A DNA stretch of 64,000 bases from JAWKWH01 sp041397625 (GTDB lineage Bacteria > Pseudomonadota > Alphaproteobacteria > Rhizobiales > Rhizobiaceae), in the NCBI GenBank assembly GCA_041397625.1, contig JAWKWH010000004.1, positions 1 through 64,000 of the forward strand. The letters are read 5' to 3'. The first letter of the stretch is position 1. Each line of letters opens with the position of its first letter. Of the stretch, positions 20,585 to 32,799 are shown piece after piece. Position numbers and translations under genes: made by a program. Below the pieces are notes generated by a model, which ran no database searches, was not told the origin of the DNA, and was given only the letters and a program-made list of their open reading frames with translations.

Positions 20585-21670
20585 TCACGTCAGCTCGACG
20601 ACCCGGCCCTCCTCGATGCTCTGTTCGGCCGCCAGAACGATGCGCAGGCTGTTGACCGCCGCGTCCATCGATTCGGTCAGATCGAGGTCGTCGCGGATGG
20701 CGCTGAGAAAGAAAGCCTGCTCGCGGTCGCAAAGGTCCTGGTGGCCGGGTTCGTCCTGCATCGACAGGATCTCGTCCTTTCTGACGAAGTTCTTGTCCGC
20801 GTCGACCTCGGCATGGTGGATCTTGATGGCGTCGGTCTTGGTGTGCTGGTCGATGTCGGCGGAATCTGACGGTTCGTTGCCGTCCCTGCCGCTCTCCGAC
20901 TGGCCGGCGACGATCGACACCGCGCCCTTGGGACCGACCACGTCCTTCACGAAATAGGCGATCTCGCTCATCATCGGTCCCCAGCCTGCCTCGTACCAGC
21001 CGACCGAGCCATCGTCGAAGGTGACGTGCAGATGGCCGTAATTCTGCTTCGCCGCCTCGCCCCACAGCTTGGCGCCGATGCCGTGCACCCTGACCGGCCT
21101 GGCGCCGGTCAGCTGGCACATGACGTCGACATAGTGCACGCCGCAATCGACGATCGGGATCAGCGAATCGATCAGGTTCTTGTGCCAGTGCCAGGCCGGG
21201 CCGCTGCTCTGCTGGTTGAGATTGAGCCGCATGACCAGCGGCTTGCCGAGCGTGCGGCCCTTCTCGATGAAGGTGATCCATGACGGGTGGACGCGCAGGA
21301 TGTAGCCGAGCACCAGCTTGCGGTTCGCCTCGCGCGCCCTGGCGACGACCTTCTCGGCGTCGACGATATTGGTCGCCAGCGGCTTTTCCATGAACACATG
21401 GCAGCCGGCGTCGAATGCCTTCAGCGCGTATTCGGCATGAGTGTTGGGCCAGCTGTTGATCGACACCGCATCCGGTTTCGTCTCCGCCAGCGCCTGTTCG
21501 TAGTCCTCGTAAAGCGGGTAGCCGGACAATTCGTCGGGAACTTTCCTACTCTTGATGGAGCGGCTCATCAGGCCGACGATCTCGAACCCGTCGAGCCGGT
21601 GATAGGCGCTGGCATGCGACGCGCCCATGTTTCCGAGGCCGACGACAAGAACCTTCACGCGATCGGACAC
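20585..21670 (-). CDS. Gfo/Idh/MocA-family NAD(P)-dependent oxidoreductase
   Basis: 361 aa. The N-terminal Rossmann fold carries 'VVGLGNMGASHASAYH' (dinucleotide binding, about residues 9-23). The conserved 'EKPLA' with the catalytic Lys and the C-terminal alpha/beta substrate domain follow ('HWHKNLIDSLIPIVDCGVHYVDVM'). The family oxidises or reduces sugars and inositols; which one cannot be told. The start is a GTG at 21670 with AGGGGAGA about seven bases upstream. The nearby ATG is out of frame. It stands alone, with no sugar transporter beside it. Confidence 0.88.
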   Translation of the reverse strand: MSDRVKVLVVGLGNMGASHASAYHRLDGFEIVGLMSRSIKSRKVPDELSGYPLYEDYEQALAETKPDAVSINSWPNTHAEYALKAFDAGCHVFMEKPLATNIVDAEKVVARAREANRKLVLGYILRVHPSWITFIEKGRTLGKPLVMRLNLNQQSSGPAWHWHKNLIDSLIPIVDCGVHYVDVMCQLTGARPVRVHGIGAKLWGEAAKQNYGHLHVTFDDGSVGWYEAGWGPMMSEIAYFVKDVVGPKGAVSIVAGQSESGRDGNEPSDSADIDQHTKTDAIKIHHAEVDADKNFVRKDEILSMQDEPGHQDLCDREQAFFLSAIRDDLDLTESMDAAVNSLRIVLAAEQSIEEGRVVELT

Positions 21671-21783
21671 TTTGCATTCTCCCCTGTCTTCCGGCCTGCC
21701 GGCGGCGGCGTAAACGACGAATTCAAAGCAGCTTGTGGCTATCTTCCGCGCTGTCAAGCCGGCGCGGGCTCGTCGGCCCCCGC

Positions 21784-22449
21784 CTACCCCCTCGACCCGA
21801 AAATCGCGCTTCCCACGCGCACGCAGGTGGCGCCGAAGCGGACCGCCGTCCCGTAGTCGCCCGACATGCCCATGGAGAGGCCTTCAAGGCCGGCGTCCCC
21901 CGCCAGCTTCTCCAGCAGGGCAAAATGCGGGCCGGGGTTTTCGTCGAAGGGCGGGATGCACATGAAACCGCGCACGTTCAGCCCGTGCACGTCGCGGCAG
22001 CGGGCGGCAAACGCCACCGCCTCGCGCGGATCGACGCCGGCCTTCTGTTCCTCCAGCCCGGTATTGACCTGGACGAAGACGGGAAGCGACCGCTTTTGCT
22101 TTTTCATCTCCCCCGCAAGTTCGCGGGCGATCTTGTCGCGGTCGACGGATTCGATGACGTCGAACAGCGCGACGGCGTCCTTCGCCTTGTTGGACTGCAG
22201 CGGGCCGATGAGATGGAGCTCGATGTCGTCGTAGCGCGCCTTCAGCGCCGGCCACTTGGCCTGCGCCTCCTGCACGCGGTTTTCGCCGAAGACGCGCTGG
22301 CCGGCCTCGATGACCGGCACGATATCCTCGGCGCCGAAGGTTTTCGAGACGGCGACGAGCGTCACCACGCCGGCTTCGCGGCCCGCCTCGCGCTCGGCGG
22401 CGGCGATATTGGCCTTCACCGCGGCCAGTCCCTGCGTCGCGTCGGTCAT
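21784..22449 (-). CDS. YggS/PROSC family pyridoxal-phosphate homeostasis protein
   Basis: 221 aa, single-domain alanine-racemase-like fold. Lys36 in 'VAVSKTF' should bind PLP. 'FGENRVQEAQAKW', 'HLIGPLQSNKAK', 'QVNTGLEEQKAGV' and the end 'VRVGSAIFGSRG' are the family signature. These proteins buffer PLP and affect amino-acid pools; no catalytic activity is known for most. The start at 22449 has GGAGA ten bases upstream. It is divergent from leuS with a 113-bp gap holding both promoters. Confidence 0.93.
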   Translation of the reverse strand: MTDATQGLAAVKANIAAAEREAGREAGVVTLVAVSKTFGAEDIVPVIEAGQRVFGENRVQEAQAKWPALKARYDDIELHLIGPLQSNKAKDAVALFDVIESVDRDKIARELAGEMKKQKRSLPVFVQVNTGLEEQKAGVDPREAVAFAARCRDVHGLNVRGFMCIPPFDENPGPHFALLEKLAGDAGLEGLSMGMSGDYGTAVRFGATCVRVGSAIFGSRG

Positions 22450-22562
22450 GAGCGGTCCGTCTCCAGTGGTTCGAACCGGTGATCCCAAGAGTTGACCGTT
22501 TCGTCAATCCGTGGTGAAGGTCGCGGCCACGTTTTCTCACTGAATCGGCGACAGATACGGTC

Positions 22563-25184
22563 ATGGCAACCGAACGATACAATCCGCGCACGGCCGAGCC
22601 GAAATGGCAGAAGGCCTGGGATGAAGCCGGCATATTCGAGACGGCCAACGACGATCCGCGGCCCAAATATTACGTGCTGGAGATGTTCCCCTACCCGTCG
22701 GGGCGCATCCATATGGGCCATGTGCGCAACTACACGATGGGCGACGTGGTGGCGCGCTACAAGCGGGCGATGGGCTTCAACGTGCTGCACCCGATGGGCT
22801 GGGACGCCTTCGGCCTGCCGGCCGAGAACGCGGCGCGCGACAATCGGGTCAATCCGCGCGACTGGACCTACGACAACATCGCCACGATGAAGGGCCAGTT
22901 GAAGACGATGGGGCTGTCGCTCGACTGGTCGCGCGAGATCGCAAGCTGCGATCCGTCCTACTACAAGCACCAGCAGAAGCTGTTCCTGGATTTCTGGAAG
23001 GCCGGCCTGGTGGAACGCAAGACGGCCAAGGTCAACTGGGATCCGGTCGACATGACCGTGCTCGCCAACGAACAGGTGATCGACGGCAAGGGCTGGCGCT
23101 CCGGCGCCGAGGTCGAGCAGCGCGACCTGACGCAGTGGTTCTTCAAGATCACATCGATGAGCGAGGAACTGCTTACCGCGCTGGACGGTCTCGACCGCTG
23201 GCCGGAAAAGGTGCGGCTGATGCAGCGCAACTGGATCGGCCGCAGCAAGGGCCTGGCCTTCGAATTCGGCGTCGAGGGCGCGCCGGCCGGCTTCGAGAAG
23301 CTGCCGGTCTTCACGACGCGCGCCGACACCATGTGGGGACCGACCTTCGCGGCCATCGCGGCCGATCATCCGTTGGCCAAGGCGCTGGAGCAAGGCAATC
23401 CGGACGTGGCGGCATTCAACGCCAGATGCCGCGCGATCGGCACATCGGCCGCAGCTATCGAGACCGCGGAGAAGCTGGGCTACGACACGGGGCTGAAGGT
23501 CATCCATCCCGCCGACCCGAGTTTCAAGCTGCCGCTGTGGATCGCCAATTTCGTGCTGATGGATTACGGCACGGGCGCCATCATCGGCTGTCCGGCTCAC
23601 GACCAGCGCGACCTCGATTTCGCCCGCAAATACGGGTTGCCCGTCATCGACGTGTTCAAGCCGCTTGACAGCGACGAGGCGGTCGGCGACGAGGCTTTCG
23701 TGCCGGCCAAGACGGACAAGGTGCGCTACGTGCACTGGCACGGCGAGCCGGACACCGAGATCACCTGCCAGGAGGCGATGGACCGCACGCTTGCGCTCTA
23801 CGAGGAAAAGGGCTGGGGCACGGCGGAGATCCAGTATCGCCTGCGCGACTGGCTGATCTCGCGCCAGCGTTTCTGGGGCTGCCCGATTCCGGCGATCCAC
23901 TGCGAGGCCTGCGGCACGCAACCGGCGCCGGAGGCCGACCTGCCGATCCGCCTGCCCGACGATGTGACCTTCGACAGGCCGGGCAATCCGCTCGACCATC
24001 ATCCGACGTGGAAGCACACGACCTGCCCGAAATGCGGCGCGGCGGCGGTGCGCGACACCGACACGATGGACACGTTCGTGGACTCGTCGTGGTATTTCGC
24101 CCGTTTCACCGATCCGTGGAACAAGGACGCCCCGACAACGCTCAACTGGGTGGACGGCAAGCAGGGCTGGCTGCCGGTCAACCAGTATATCGGCGGCATA
24201 GAGCATGCGATCCTGCACCTGCTCTATTCGCGCTTCTTCACCCGCGCCATGAAGATCACCGGCCATCTGAACGACGTCGAGGAACCCTTCGAGGGCCTGT
24301 TCACGCAGGGCATGGTGGTGCATGAGACCTACAAGGGGCCGGACGGCTGGGTGACGCCGGCGGAAGTGCGCGTGGAAGGCGACGGCGATGCGCGCAAGGC
24401 CGTTCTGATCGAGAACGGCGCGGAGATCGCAATCGGCTCCATCGAGAAGATGTCGAAGTCGAAGAAGAACGTGGTCGATCCCGACGACATCATCGCGTCA
24501 TACGGCGCCGACACGGCGCGCTGGTTCATGCTGTCGGATTCGCCGCCCGACCGCGACGTCATCTGGACGGAAGCCGGCGTGGAAGGCGCGCACCGCTTCG
24601 TGCAGCGGGTGTGGCGCATTCTCGGCGAGGCCACGCCGGTGCTCAGGGACGCAACGGCCGCCGCCGGCAGCGACGGCGCCGCATTGACGGTTTCCAAGGC
24701 GGCGCACAGGACGGTGAAGGCGGTCGGCGAGGACATCGAGAAACTGGCTTTCAACAAGGCGGTCGCCCGGCTCTACGAGCTGGTCAACGCCCTGGCCGCC
24801 CCCATGGCCGACATCGCCGCCGGCAAGGCGGACGCCTCGGTCGTCGGCGCGTGTCGCCAGGCAACCGACATGCTGATCGCCATGTTCGCGCCGATGATGC
24901 CGCATCTGGCGGAGGAATGCCGCGTGGCGATCGGCGGTTCCGGCCTTGTCGCCGAGCAGGCCTGGCCGACCTTCGATCCGCGGCTGGTGACCGAGGACGA
25001 ACTGCTGCTGCCGGTGCAGATCAACGGCAAGAAACGCGGCGATTTGACAATTGCCCGCGACGCGGATCAAGTGCAGGTCGAACAGGCGGTTCTGGCGCTG
25101 GATTTCGTCAAGAAGGCGCTGGACGGCAAGCCGCCTCGCAAGGTGATCGTTGTGCCGCAGAGGATCGTCAATGTCGTTGCCTGA
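22563..25184 (+). CDS. leuS: Leucyl-tRNA synthetase
   Basis: 873 aa, class I synthetase charging tRNA-Leu. The HIGH motif appears as 'HMGH' at 50-53, the KMSKS loop at 629-633. A CP1 editing domain lies between them (about 220-420), and the zinc-type insert 'CEACGTQPAPEADLP...CPKCG' is present. The anticodon-binding and C-terminal domains follow. The length matches the family. Its last 14 bases overlap the start of lptE, a coupling common in proteobacteria. Confidence 0.98.
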   Translation: MATERYNPRTAEPKWQKAWDEAGIFETANDDPRPKYYVLEMFPYPSGRIHMGHVRNYTMGDVVARYKRAMGFNVLHPMGWDAFGLPAENAARDNRVNPRDWTYDNIATMKGQLKTMGLSLDWSREIASCDPSYYKHQQKLFLDFWKAGLVERKTAKVNWDPVDMTVLANEQVIDGKGWRSGAEVEQRDLTQWFFKITSMSEELLTALDGLDRWPEKVRLMQRNWIGRSKGLAFEFGVEGAPAGFEKLPVFTTRADTMWGPTFAAIAADHPLAKALEQGNPDVAAFNARCRAIGTSAAAIETAEKLGYDTGLKVIHPADPSFKLPLWIANFVLMDYGTGAIIGCPAHDQRDLDFARKYGLPVIDVFKPLDSDEAVGDEAFVPAKTDKVRYVHWHGEPDTEITCQEAMDRTLALYEEKGWGTAEIQYRLRDWLISRQRFWGCPIPAIHCEACGTQPAPEADLPIRLPDDVTFDRPGNPLDHHPTWKHTTCPKCGAAAVRDTDTMDTFVDSSWYFARFTDPWNKDAPTTLNWVDGKQGWLPVNQYIGGIEHAILHLLYSRFFTRAMKITGHLNDVEEPFEGLFTQGMVVHETYKGPDGWVTPAEVRVEGDGDARKAVLIENGAEIAIGSIEKMSKSKKNVVDPDDIIASYGADTARWFMLSDSPPDRDVIWTEAGVEGAHRFVQRVWRILGEATPVLRDATAAAGSDGAALTVSKAAHRTVKAVGEDIEKLAFNKAVARLYELVNALAAPMADIAAGKADASVVGACRQATDMLIAMFAPMMPHLAEECRVAIGGSGLVAEQAWPTFDPRLVTEDELLLPVQINGKKRGDLTIARDADQVQVEQAVLALDFVKKALDGKPPRKVIVVPQRIVNVVA

Positions 25185-25734
25185 CTGTCGCGTGGCCTGC
25201 CCCGCCTTAAAACCGGTCGTCGCCGCGTTGATCGCCGTGTCGCTGTTTGCGACAAGCGCCTGCACCGTGCGACCGCTCTATGGCGATGCGGTGGTCTCGG
25301 GCGGCGAGACCATGGCGGCGGCGCTGTCGGCCGTCGAGGTCAAGCCGGTCGACACACGCCAGGCGCTCGAGGTTCGCAACCACCTGATCTTCCTGCTCAC
25401 GCGCGGCGCCGGCCAGCCGGCCGGTCCGCAATGGCAGATGGCTCTGCGCGTGACCAGCCGGATCGCAAGCACGGCGACCGTACAGGTCGCCACCGATAAC
25501 GAACCGTCGGCGGGCACCGTCACCATGACCGCGTCATATACGCTGACCGATGCCGCTTCGGGCGATGTCGTTGCCAGGGGAAAGCGCGTGGCGACGGCAT
25601 CTTTCGACCGGGCGCGGCAGCAATTCGCCACCATCCGGGCCGAGCGCGACGCAGAGAACCGCGCGGCACGCGAATTGGCGGAACTGCTGAGGCTTGCCCT
25701 CGTGCACGATCTGGAGAGGGGATCGGCGCAGTAG
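25171..25734 (+). CDS. lptE: LPS assembly lipoprotein LptE
   Basis: 187-aa lipoprotein with the lipobox 'ATSAC' (Cys31). After lipidation 'CTVRPLYGD' is the typical start of alphaproteobacterial LptE, the plug of the LptD outer-membrane LPS translocon. The rest is a small alpha/beta domain with the C-terminal helix 'RAARELAELLRLALVHDLERG'. It overlaps leuS by 14 bp. In most proteobacteria holA follows lptE; here the next gene is a kinase on the other strand, so holA must be elsewhere. Confidence 0.88.
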   Translation: MSLPDCRVACPALKPVVAALIAVSLFATSACTVRPLYGDAVVSGGETMAAALSAVEVKPVDTRQALEVRNHLIFLLTRGAGQPAGPQWQMALRVTSRIASTATVQVATDNEPSAGTVTMTASYTLTDAASGDVVARGKRVATASFDRARQQFATIRAERDAENRAARELAELLRLALVHDLERGSAQ

Positions 25735-25749
25735 CGCTTGTACCGGATT

Positions 25750-28497
<2,748 letters not shown>

Positions 28498-28549
28498 GAA
28501 GCCCCATCCGCGTCAGTGCATGCGATGCGCAAACTATCTGCGATCAGCG

Positions 28550-28564
28550 TTAATGGGCGTTTAA
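28550..28564 (-). promoter_or_regulatory. CtrA box (TTAA-N7-TTAA)
   Basis: TTAA (28550-28553), TGGGCGT, TTAA (28561-28564). Exact CtrA spacing, 52 bp upstream of the start of the membrane hybrid kinase and downstream of the transaldolase gene, in a 108-bp gap. It is the third such site in the window. Confidence 0.7.
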
Positions 28565-28605
28565 CGGCCCGTATCCGGGCCGGGGGCCGGCGCGGCGCGC
28601 GGCCG

Positions 28606-29262
28606 TTACTGCGCGATCTTCTGCCCGGTTTTGGCCCAATCGGCCAGGAACGCATCGAGCCCCTTGTCGGTGAGCGGATGCTTGGACAGCGCGGTGAGTA
28701 TCGCCGGCGGAATTGTGGCGACGTCGGCGCCGATCAGCGCCGCCTCCCTGACATGGTTCACCGTGCGGATCGAGGCGGCCAGGATCTCGGTCGAAAAGTC
28801 GTAATTGTCGTAGATGGTGCGGATCTCGCCGATCAGTTCCATGCCGTTGAAGCTGATGTCGTCGAGCCGTCCGATGAACGGCGAGATGAAGGTGGCGCCC
28901 GCCTTGGCGGCAAGCAGCGCCTGATTGGCCGAAAAGCAGAGCGTCACGTTGGTCTTGTGCCCGGCGGCCGATAGCGCCTTGCACGCTTTCAGCCCCTCCA
29001 TGGTCAGCGGAACCTTGACGCAGATATTGTCGGCGATCCTTGTCAGCGCCGCGGCTTCCTTCATCATTCCGGCAAAGTCGGTCGCCGTCACCTCGGCCGA
29101 AACGGGACCATCGACGATATCGCAGATTTCCTTGGTCACCTCGGCAATATCGCGACCCGATTTCAGGATCAGAGAGGGGTTCGTGGTGATGCCATCGACA
29201 AGGCCGGTTTCGTTCAGGTCGCGGATCGCGTCGACATCCGCCGTGTCGAGAAAGAATTTCAT
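28606..29262 (-). CDS. tal: Transaldolase (TalC/fructose-6-phosphate aldolase type)
   Basis: 218 aa, the short transaldolase subfamily. The start 'MKFFLDTADVDAIRDL' and 'GITTNPSLI' are family marks. Lys83 in 'NICVKVPLTMEG' should form the Schiff base. It acts in the non-oxidative pentose phosphate pathway, moving a dihydroxyacetone unit. Two ATGs six bases apart are possible; the second (29262) has AAGGGA six bases upstream and gives the usual N-terminus. Divergent from priA. Confidence 0.94.
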   Translation of the reverse strand: MKFFLDTADVDAIRDLNETGLVDGITTNPSLILKSGRDIAEVTKEICDIVDGPVSAEVTATDFAGMMKEAAALTRIADNICVKVPLTMEGLKACKALSAAGHKTNVTLCFSANQALLAAKAGATFISPFIGRLDDISFNGMELIGEIRTIYDNYDFSTEILAASIRTVNHVREAALIGADVATIPPAILTALSKHPLTDKGLDAFLADWAKTGQKIAQ

Positions 29263-29361
29263 GATCATTCCCTTGATGGTTCGGTATCCGTCCGGCCCGG
29301 CTGGCCTTCGCTTGTCCGGTCGACTTTCACTTAAATGAAGTTCGGGGCAAGGTCACGCCCG

Positions 29362-31557
29362 ATGAGTACAGATTCGCCGAAAATCCATAGCGATCCCACG
29401 GTCGTGCCGGTGCTGGTGCCGATGCCGGCACCGGGGCCCTACAGCTATGTGCTGCCGGCCGGCATGGTCGCGCCGCCGGGATCGATCGTGCAGGTACCGC
29501 TGGGGCCGCGCAAGGTCGCCGGCATTGTCTGGGACGAGGGTCGAAGCGCGGTCGATCCGGCCAAGCTGAGGCCGGTCGAGCATCTGTTCGAATGCCCGCC
29601 GCTCGACGTGAAAATGCGCCGCTTCGTCGACTGGGTGGCGCATTACACCCTCTCGCCGCCGGGCATGGTGGCGCGCATGGTGTTGCGCGCGCCGGCGGCA
29701 TTCGAACCCGAACCGCCGATGGAAGGCCTGGTGATCACCGACCGGCGGCCGGAGCGGATGACGGATGCGCGCCGCAAGGTAACGGAGATCGCGGCCAACG
29801 GACTTGCCTGGACGCGCACCGGTCTGGCGCGGGCCGCAGGCGTATCGATCGGCGTCGTCGACGGATTGAGCGCGCAGGGGGTCTTCCGGGCAACCCCGAT
29901 CCCGCCCCGGCCGGTGGTGCCGCCGCCCGACCCGGCACGTTCCGGCAGCGAACTGACGGCCGACCAGGAGGCGGCGGCCCGGGCGCTGATCGATACGGTG
30001 CAGGCCGGCGGCTTCTCCGCGACGCTGCTTGACGGGGTGACCGGCGCAGGCAAGACGGAGGTCTATTTCGAGGCCGTGGCGGCGGCGTTGACGGCCGGAC
30101 GGCAGGTGCTGATCCTGCTTCCCGAGATCGCGCTTACCCAGGCGTTTCTCGACCGGTTCGAGGACCGGTTCGGCGCCAGGCCCGCCGAATGGCATTCGGA
30201 ACTGGCGCCGCGCATGCGCGAGCGGGTGTGGCGACAGGTCGCCGAGGGCGCCGTCAAGGTGGTGGCCGGCGCGCGCTCGGCGCTGTTCCTGCCGTTTGCC
30301 GATCCGGGCCTGATCATCGTCGACGAAGAGCACGACACCGCCTACAAGCAGGAAGACCGCGTCTTCTACAATGCGCGCGACATGGCGGTGGTGCGGGCCC
30401 ATATCGGCGGCTTTCCGGTGATACTGGCCTCGGCGACGCCGTCGGTGGAAAGCCGCGTCAACGCCGATGTCGGGCGCTACCGCCACATCGCGCTGCCGGC
30501 CCGTTTCGCCGATGCGGCGCTGCCGAACATCAGTGCCGTCGACATGCGCCGTCATCCGCCGGCCCACGGCGGCTTTCTGTCGCCGGTGCTGATCGAGGCG
30601 GCCCGCGCCACGCTCGAACGCGGCGAGCAGGTGCTGTTCTATCTCAACCGGCGCGGCTATGCGCCGCTGACGCTGTGCCGTGTCTGCGGCCACCGCTTCC
30701 AGTGTCCCAACTGCACGAGCTGGCTTGTGGAGCACCGTTTTCGCGCTCAGATCATGTGCCACCACTGCGGCTATTTCGAAGCCCGGCCGGAGGCGTGCCC
30801 GGAATGCGGCACGCTCGACCACCTGGTGGCGTGCGGCCCCGGCGTCGAGCGGATCGCCGAGGAGGTGGTCGATCTGTTCGGGGAACATCGCGTGATCGTG
30901 CTCTCCTCGGACATCGCCGGCGGCGTCAAGCGGCTACGCCTCGAACTCGAGGCGATCGCCCGCGGCGAAGCCGACATCGTCATCGGCACGCAACTGGTGG
31001 CGAAGGGACACAATTTTCCCGACCTGACGCTGGTCGGCGTCGTCGATGCCGATCTCGGCCTGTCGAGCGGCGATCCGCGCGCCGCCGAGCGCACGTTCCA
31101 ACTGCTGTCGCAGGTGACGGGCCGTGCCGGCCGGACCGGCAAGGCCAGCACCGGTCTGCTGCAAACCTGGCAACCGGACCATCCGGTGATCCGCGCCATC
31201 GTCTCCGGCGACCACGAGGCGTTCTATCAGCGCGAGATCGCCGAGCGCGAGCGGGCGCATCTGCCGCCTTTCGGGCGGCTGGCCGGCGTCATCGTGACCG
31301 CCACCTCGCGCTCCGAGGCGGAGGGCCATGCCCGCGCGCTGCGCGCCGCCGCGCCCCAGGCCGCCGATATCGCGCTTCTGGGACCGGCGGAAGCACCGAT
31401 GGCCCTGGTGCGCGGACGCCACCGCTTCCGATTGCTGGTCCACGGCGAGCGGCGAGCGGACCTGCAGGCCTTCATCCGCGCCATGCTGGACAAGGCGGCA
31501 AGACCGCGCGGCAGCGTGCGCGTCCAGGTGGATATCGATCCGCAGAGCTTCCTGTAG
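29362..31557 (+). CDS. priA: Primosomal helicase PriA
   Basis: 731 aa. PriA reloads the replicative helicase at stalled or repaired forks. The N-terminal DNA-binding domain is followed by a Walker A 'GVTGAGKTEVY' near residue 225, DEEH (321-324) and eight paired cysteines in two zinc sites ('CRVCGHRFQCPNC' and 'CHHCG...CPECG'). Helicase motifs V and VI are 'GTQLVAKGHNFP' and 'QVTGRAGRTGKAS'. The ATG at 29362 gives a normal N-terminus; an ATG at 29335 adds nine residues and cannot be excluded. The gene lies upstream of the atp operon, the usual rhizobial order. Confidence 0.96.
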   Translation: MSTDSPKIHSDPTVVPVLVPMPAPGPYSYVLPAGMVAPPGSIVQVPLGPRKVAGIVWDEGRSAVDPAKLRPVEHLFECPPLDVKMRRFVDWVAHYTLSPPGMVARMVLRAPAAFEPEPPMEGLVITDRRPERMTDARRKVTEIAANGLAWTRTGLARAAGVSIGVVDGLSAQGVFRATPIPPRPVVPPPDPARSGSELTADQEAAARALIDTVQAGGFSATLLDGVTGAGKTEVYFEAVAAALTAGRQVLILLPEIALTQAFLDRFEDRFGARPAEWHSELAPRMRERVWRQVAEGAVKVVAGARSALFLPFADPGLIIVDEEHDTAYKQEDRVFYNARDMAVVRAHIGGFPVILASATPSVESRVNADVGRYRHIALPARFADAALPNISAVDMRRHPPAHGGFLSPVLIEAARATLERGEQVLFYLNRRGYAPLTLCRVCGHRFQCPNCTSWLVEHRFRAQIMCHHCGYFEARPEACPECGTLDHLVACGPGVERIAEEVVDLFGEHRVIVLSSDIAGGVKRLRLELEAIARGEADIVIGTQLVAKGHNFPDLTLVGVVDADLGLSSGDPRAAERTFQLLSQVTGRAGRTGKASTGLLQTWQPDHPVIRAIVSGDHEAFYQREIAERERAHLPPFGRLAGVIVTATSRSEAEGHARALRAAAPQAADIALLGPAEAPMALVRGRHRFRLLVHGERRADLQAFIRAMLDKAARPRGSVRVQVDIDPQSFL

Positions 31558-31622
31558 CCGACGTTGCGCACCATGCCGGCACCACCTTTACAATCCTCGG
31601 CCGACATGGCTGCATGGGCCGC

Positions 31623-32141
31623 ATGACAAACAATGGCGACATGCGGCGGAACCGCGGAATTTCCATGGCGATGGCGGCGGCGGTGTTCGCCGTCCTGGGC
31701 GCGAGCGAGCTGCGTGCCGGCGCGCCGGAACCGGGCACGGTGTTCTGGCATCCGGACGAAGCCCACTGCCGGTTCAACCGGACGGAGACGCCCGAGCCCG
31801 ACCGCGGCGATCCGGCGACATGGCGGTTCCTGTTCGTCAGCGAGCTCGTCTCCGACGACCTTGCGTCGGCCGAGCGCGGTTATCTGCGTCTCGACGGGCT
31901 GCTGCGCGAACTGGAGTTCACATCGCGCCGCGAAACCGACATGGGCGAGCGGCGCACCTATCGCACGTTCGGCGAGGAGCCGGTAACGATCGATCTCGAC
32001 CTCGTCGCCGGCAAGGGCGAGAAAAGCAGGCTTGGCCAGACGATCCTGGTCCATTACACCGGCACGATGACGGTGAGTCGCGGCGGCTCGCAGCGCCTGG
32101 TTCCGCTGCACGGAAGCTGCGGCGTCGAGCCCGAAACATAG
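31623..32141 (+). CDS. Hypothetical exported protein
   Basis: 172 aa with an N-terminal signal peptide (hydrophobic core about residues 14-28, likely cleavage after 'ELRAG'). The mature part looks like a small beta-rich domain ('RRTYRTFGEEPVTIDLDLVAG', 'ILVHYTGTMTVSRGG') with two cysteines. I do not recognise a family. The start is unsure: ATGs at 31614, 31623 and 31641 all keep the signal peptide and none has a strong ribosome site. It follows priA by 65 bp in the same direction. Confidence 0.62.
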   Translation: MTNNGDMRRNRGISMAMAAAVFAVLGASELRAGAPEPGTVFWHPDEAHCRFNRTETPEPDRGDPATWRFLFVSELVSDDLASAERGYLRLDGLLRELEFTSRRETDMGERRTYRTFGEEPVTIDLDLVAGKGEKSRLGQTILVHYTGTMTVSRGGSQRLVPLHGSCGVEPET

Positions 32142-32166
32142 ATCGGACGGTTGGAGCGGCAATATC

Positions 32167-32562
32167 ATGGGTTTTGAGTTTCCCTGGCCCGTCAGCACCG
32201 GCGGCTGGCTGGCGTTCTCGTCGGCCGCGGTCACTGTCCTGTTCGGCCTGCTGCTGCTGTTTGCGCCGAGGATCAGCCTGCGGCTCCTGCGCCTGCAGAC
32301 GACGCCTGAGCACCCCGAGGCTCTGGCCGAGAGCCGGGCGACGATGGCCGGCTTTCCGCTCGGGCTTGGCCTGAGCTGTATCGTGCTCGACCAGCCGCTG
32401 GTCTATCTCGCGCTCGGCGCTTCCTGGGGCTTTGCGGTATTCGGCCGCATCATCTCGATGATGTCGGACGGCGGCAACACGCTGTTCAACTGGTTTTTCA
32501 CGCTGGTCGCGCTGGTGCTGGCGGCGCTGCCGCTGGCGATGGTCTTCGGCTTCGTTCCGTAG
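32167..32562 (+). CDS. Small membrane protein (DUF4345-like)
   Basis: 131 aa with four hydrophobic segments (about 14-33, 60-77, 80-96 and 105-127). The pattern 'AESRATMAGFPLGLGLSCIVLDQPLVYLALG' and 'GFAVFGRIISMMSDG' resembles DUF4345-type proteins by my reading; function unknown. GGAG lies about ten bases upstream of the ATG. It lies 25 bp after the exported-protein gene and is the last gene before the atp promoter region (32563-32799), in which I see no reading frame. Confidence 0.65.
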   Translation: MGFEFPWPVSTGGWLAFSSAAVTVLFGLLLLFAPRISLRLLRLQTTPEHPEALAESRATMAGFPLGLGLSCIVLDQPLVYLALGASWGFAVFGRIISMMSDGGNTLFNWFFTLVALVLAALPLAMVFGFVP

Positions 32563-32799
32563 CGCTTTCGGCGCCGTTTCGCGCAAGTTTTCAGAGCGTG
32601 CGACAAAAGCGACGAACACGGCCTCCGCAAGCGGTTGCGAGTCCTAAAAGCCTGTGCTAGACGGCAAGCGGCTTCCGACCGGGGGATGCGGCCAAGCCCA
32701 TTGATCGGTCAAAAAATGTCAACAAGGTCAACGGTTTAATCAGGCAGCAACATACTGTCTGCGAATCCGGAGACCTGCCCAGCAGGGAAAAGACCGTCC

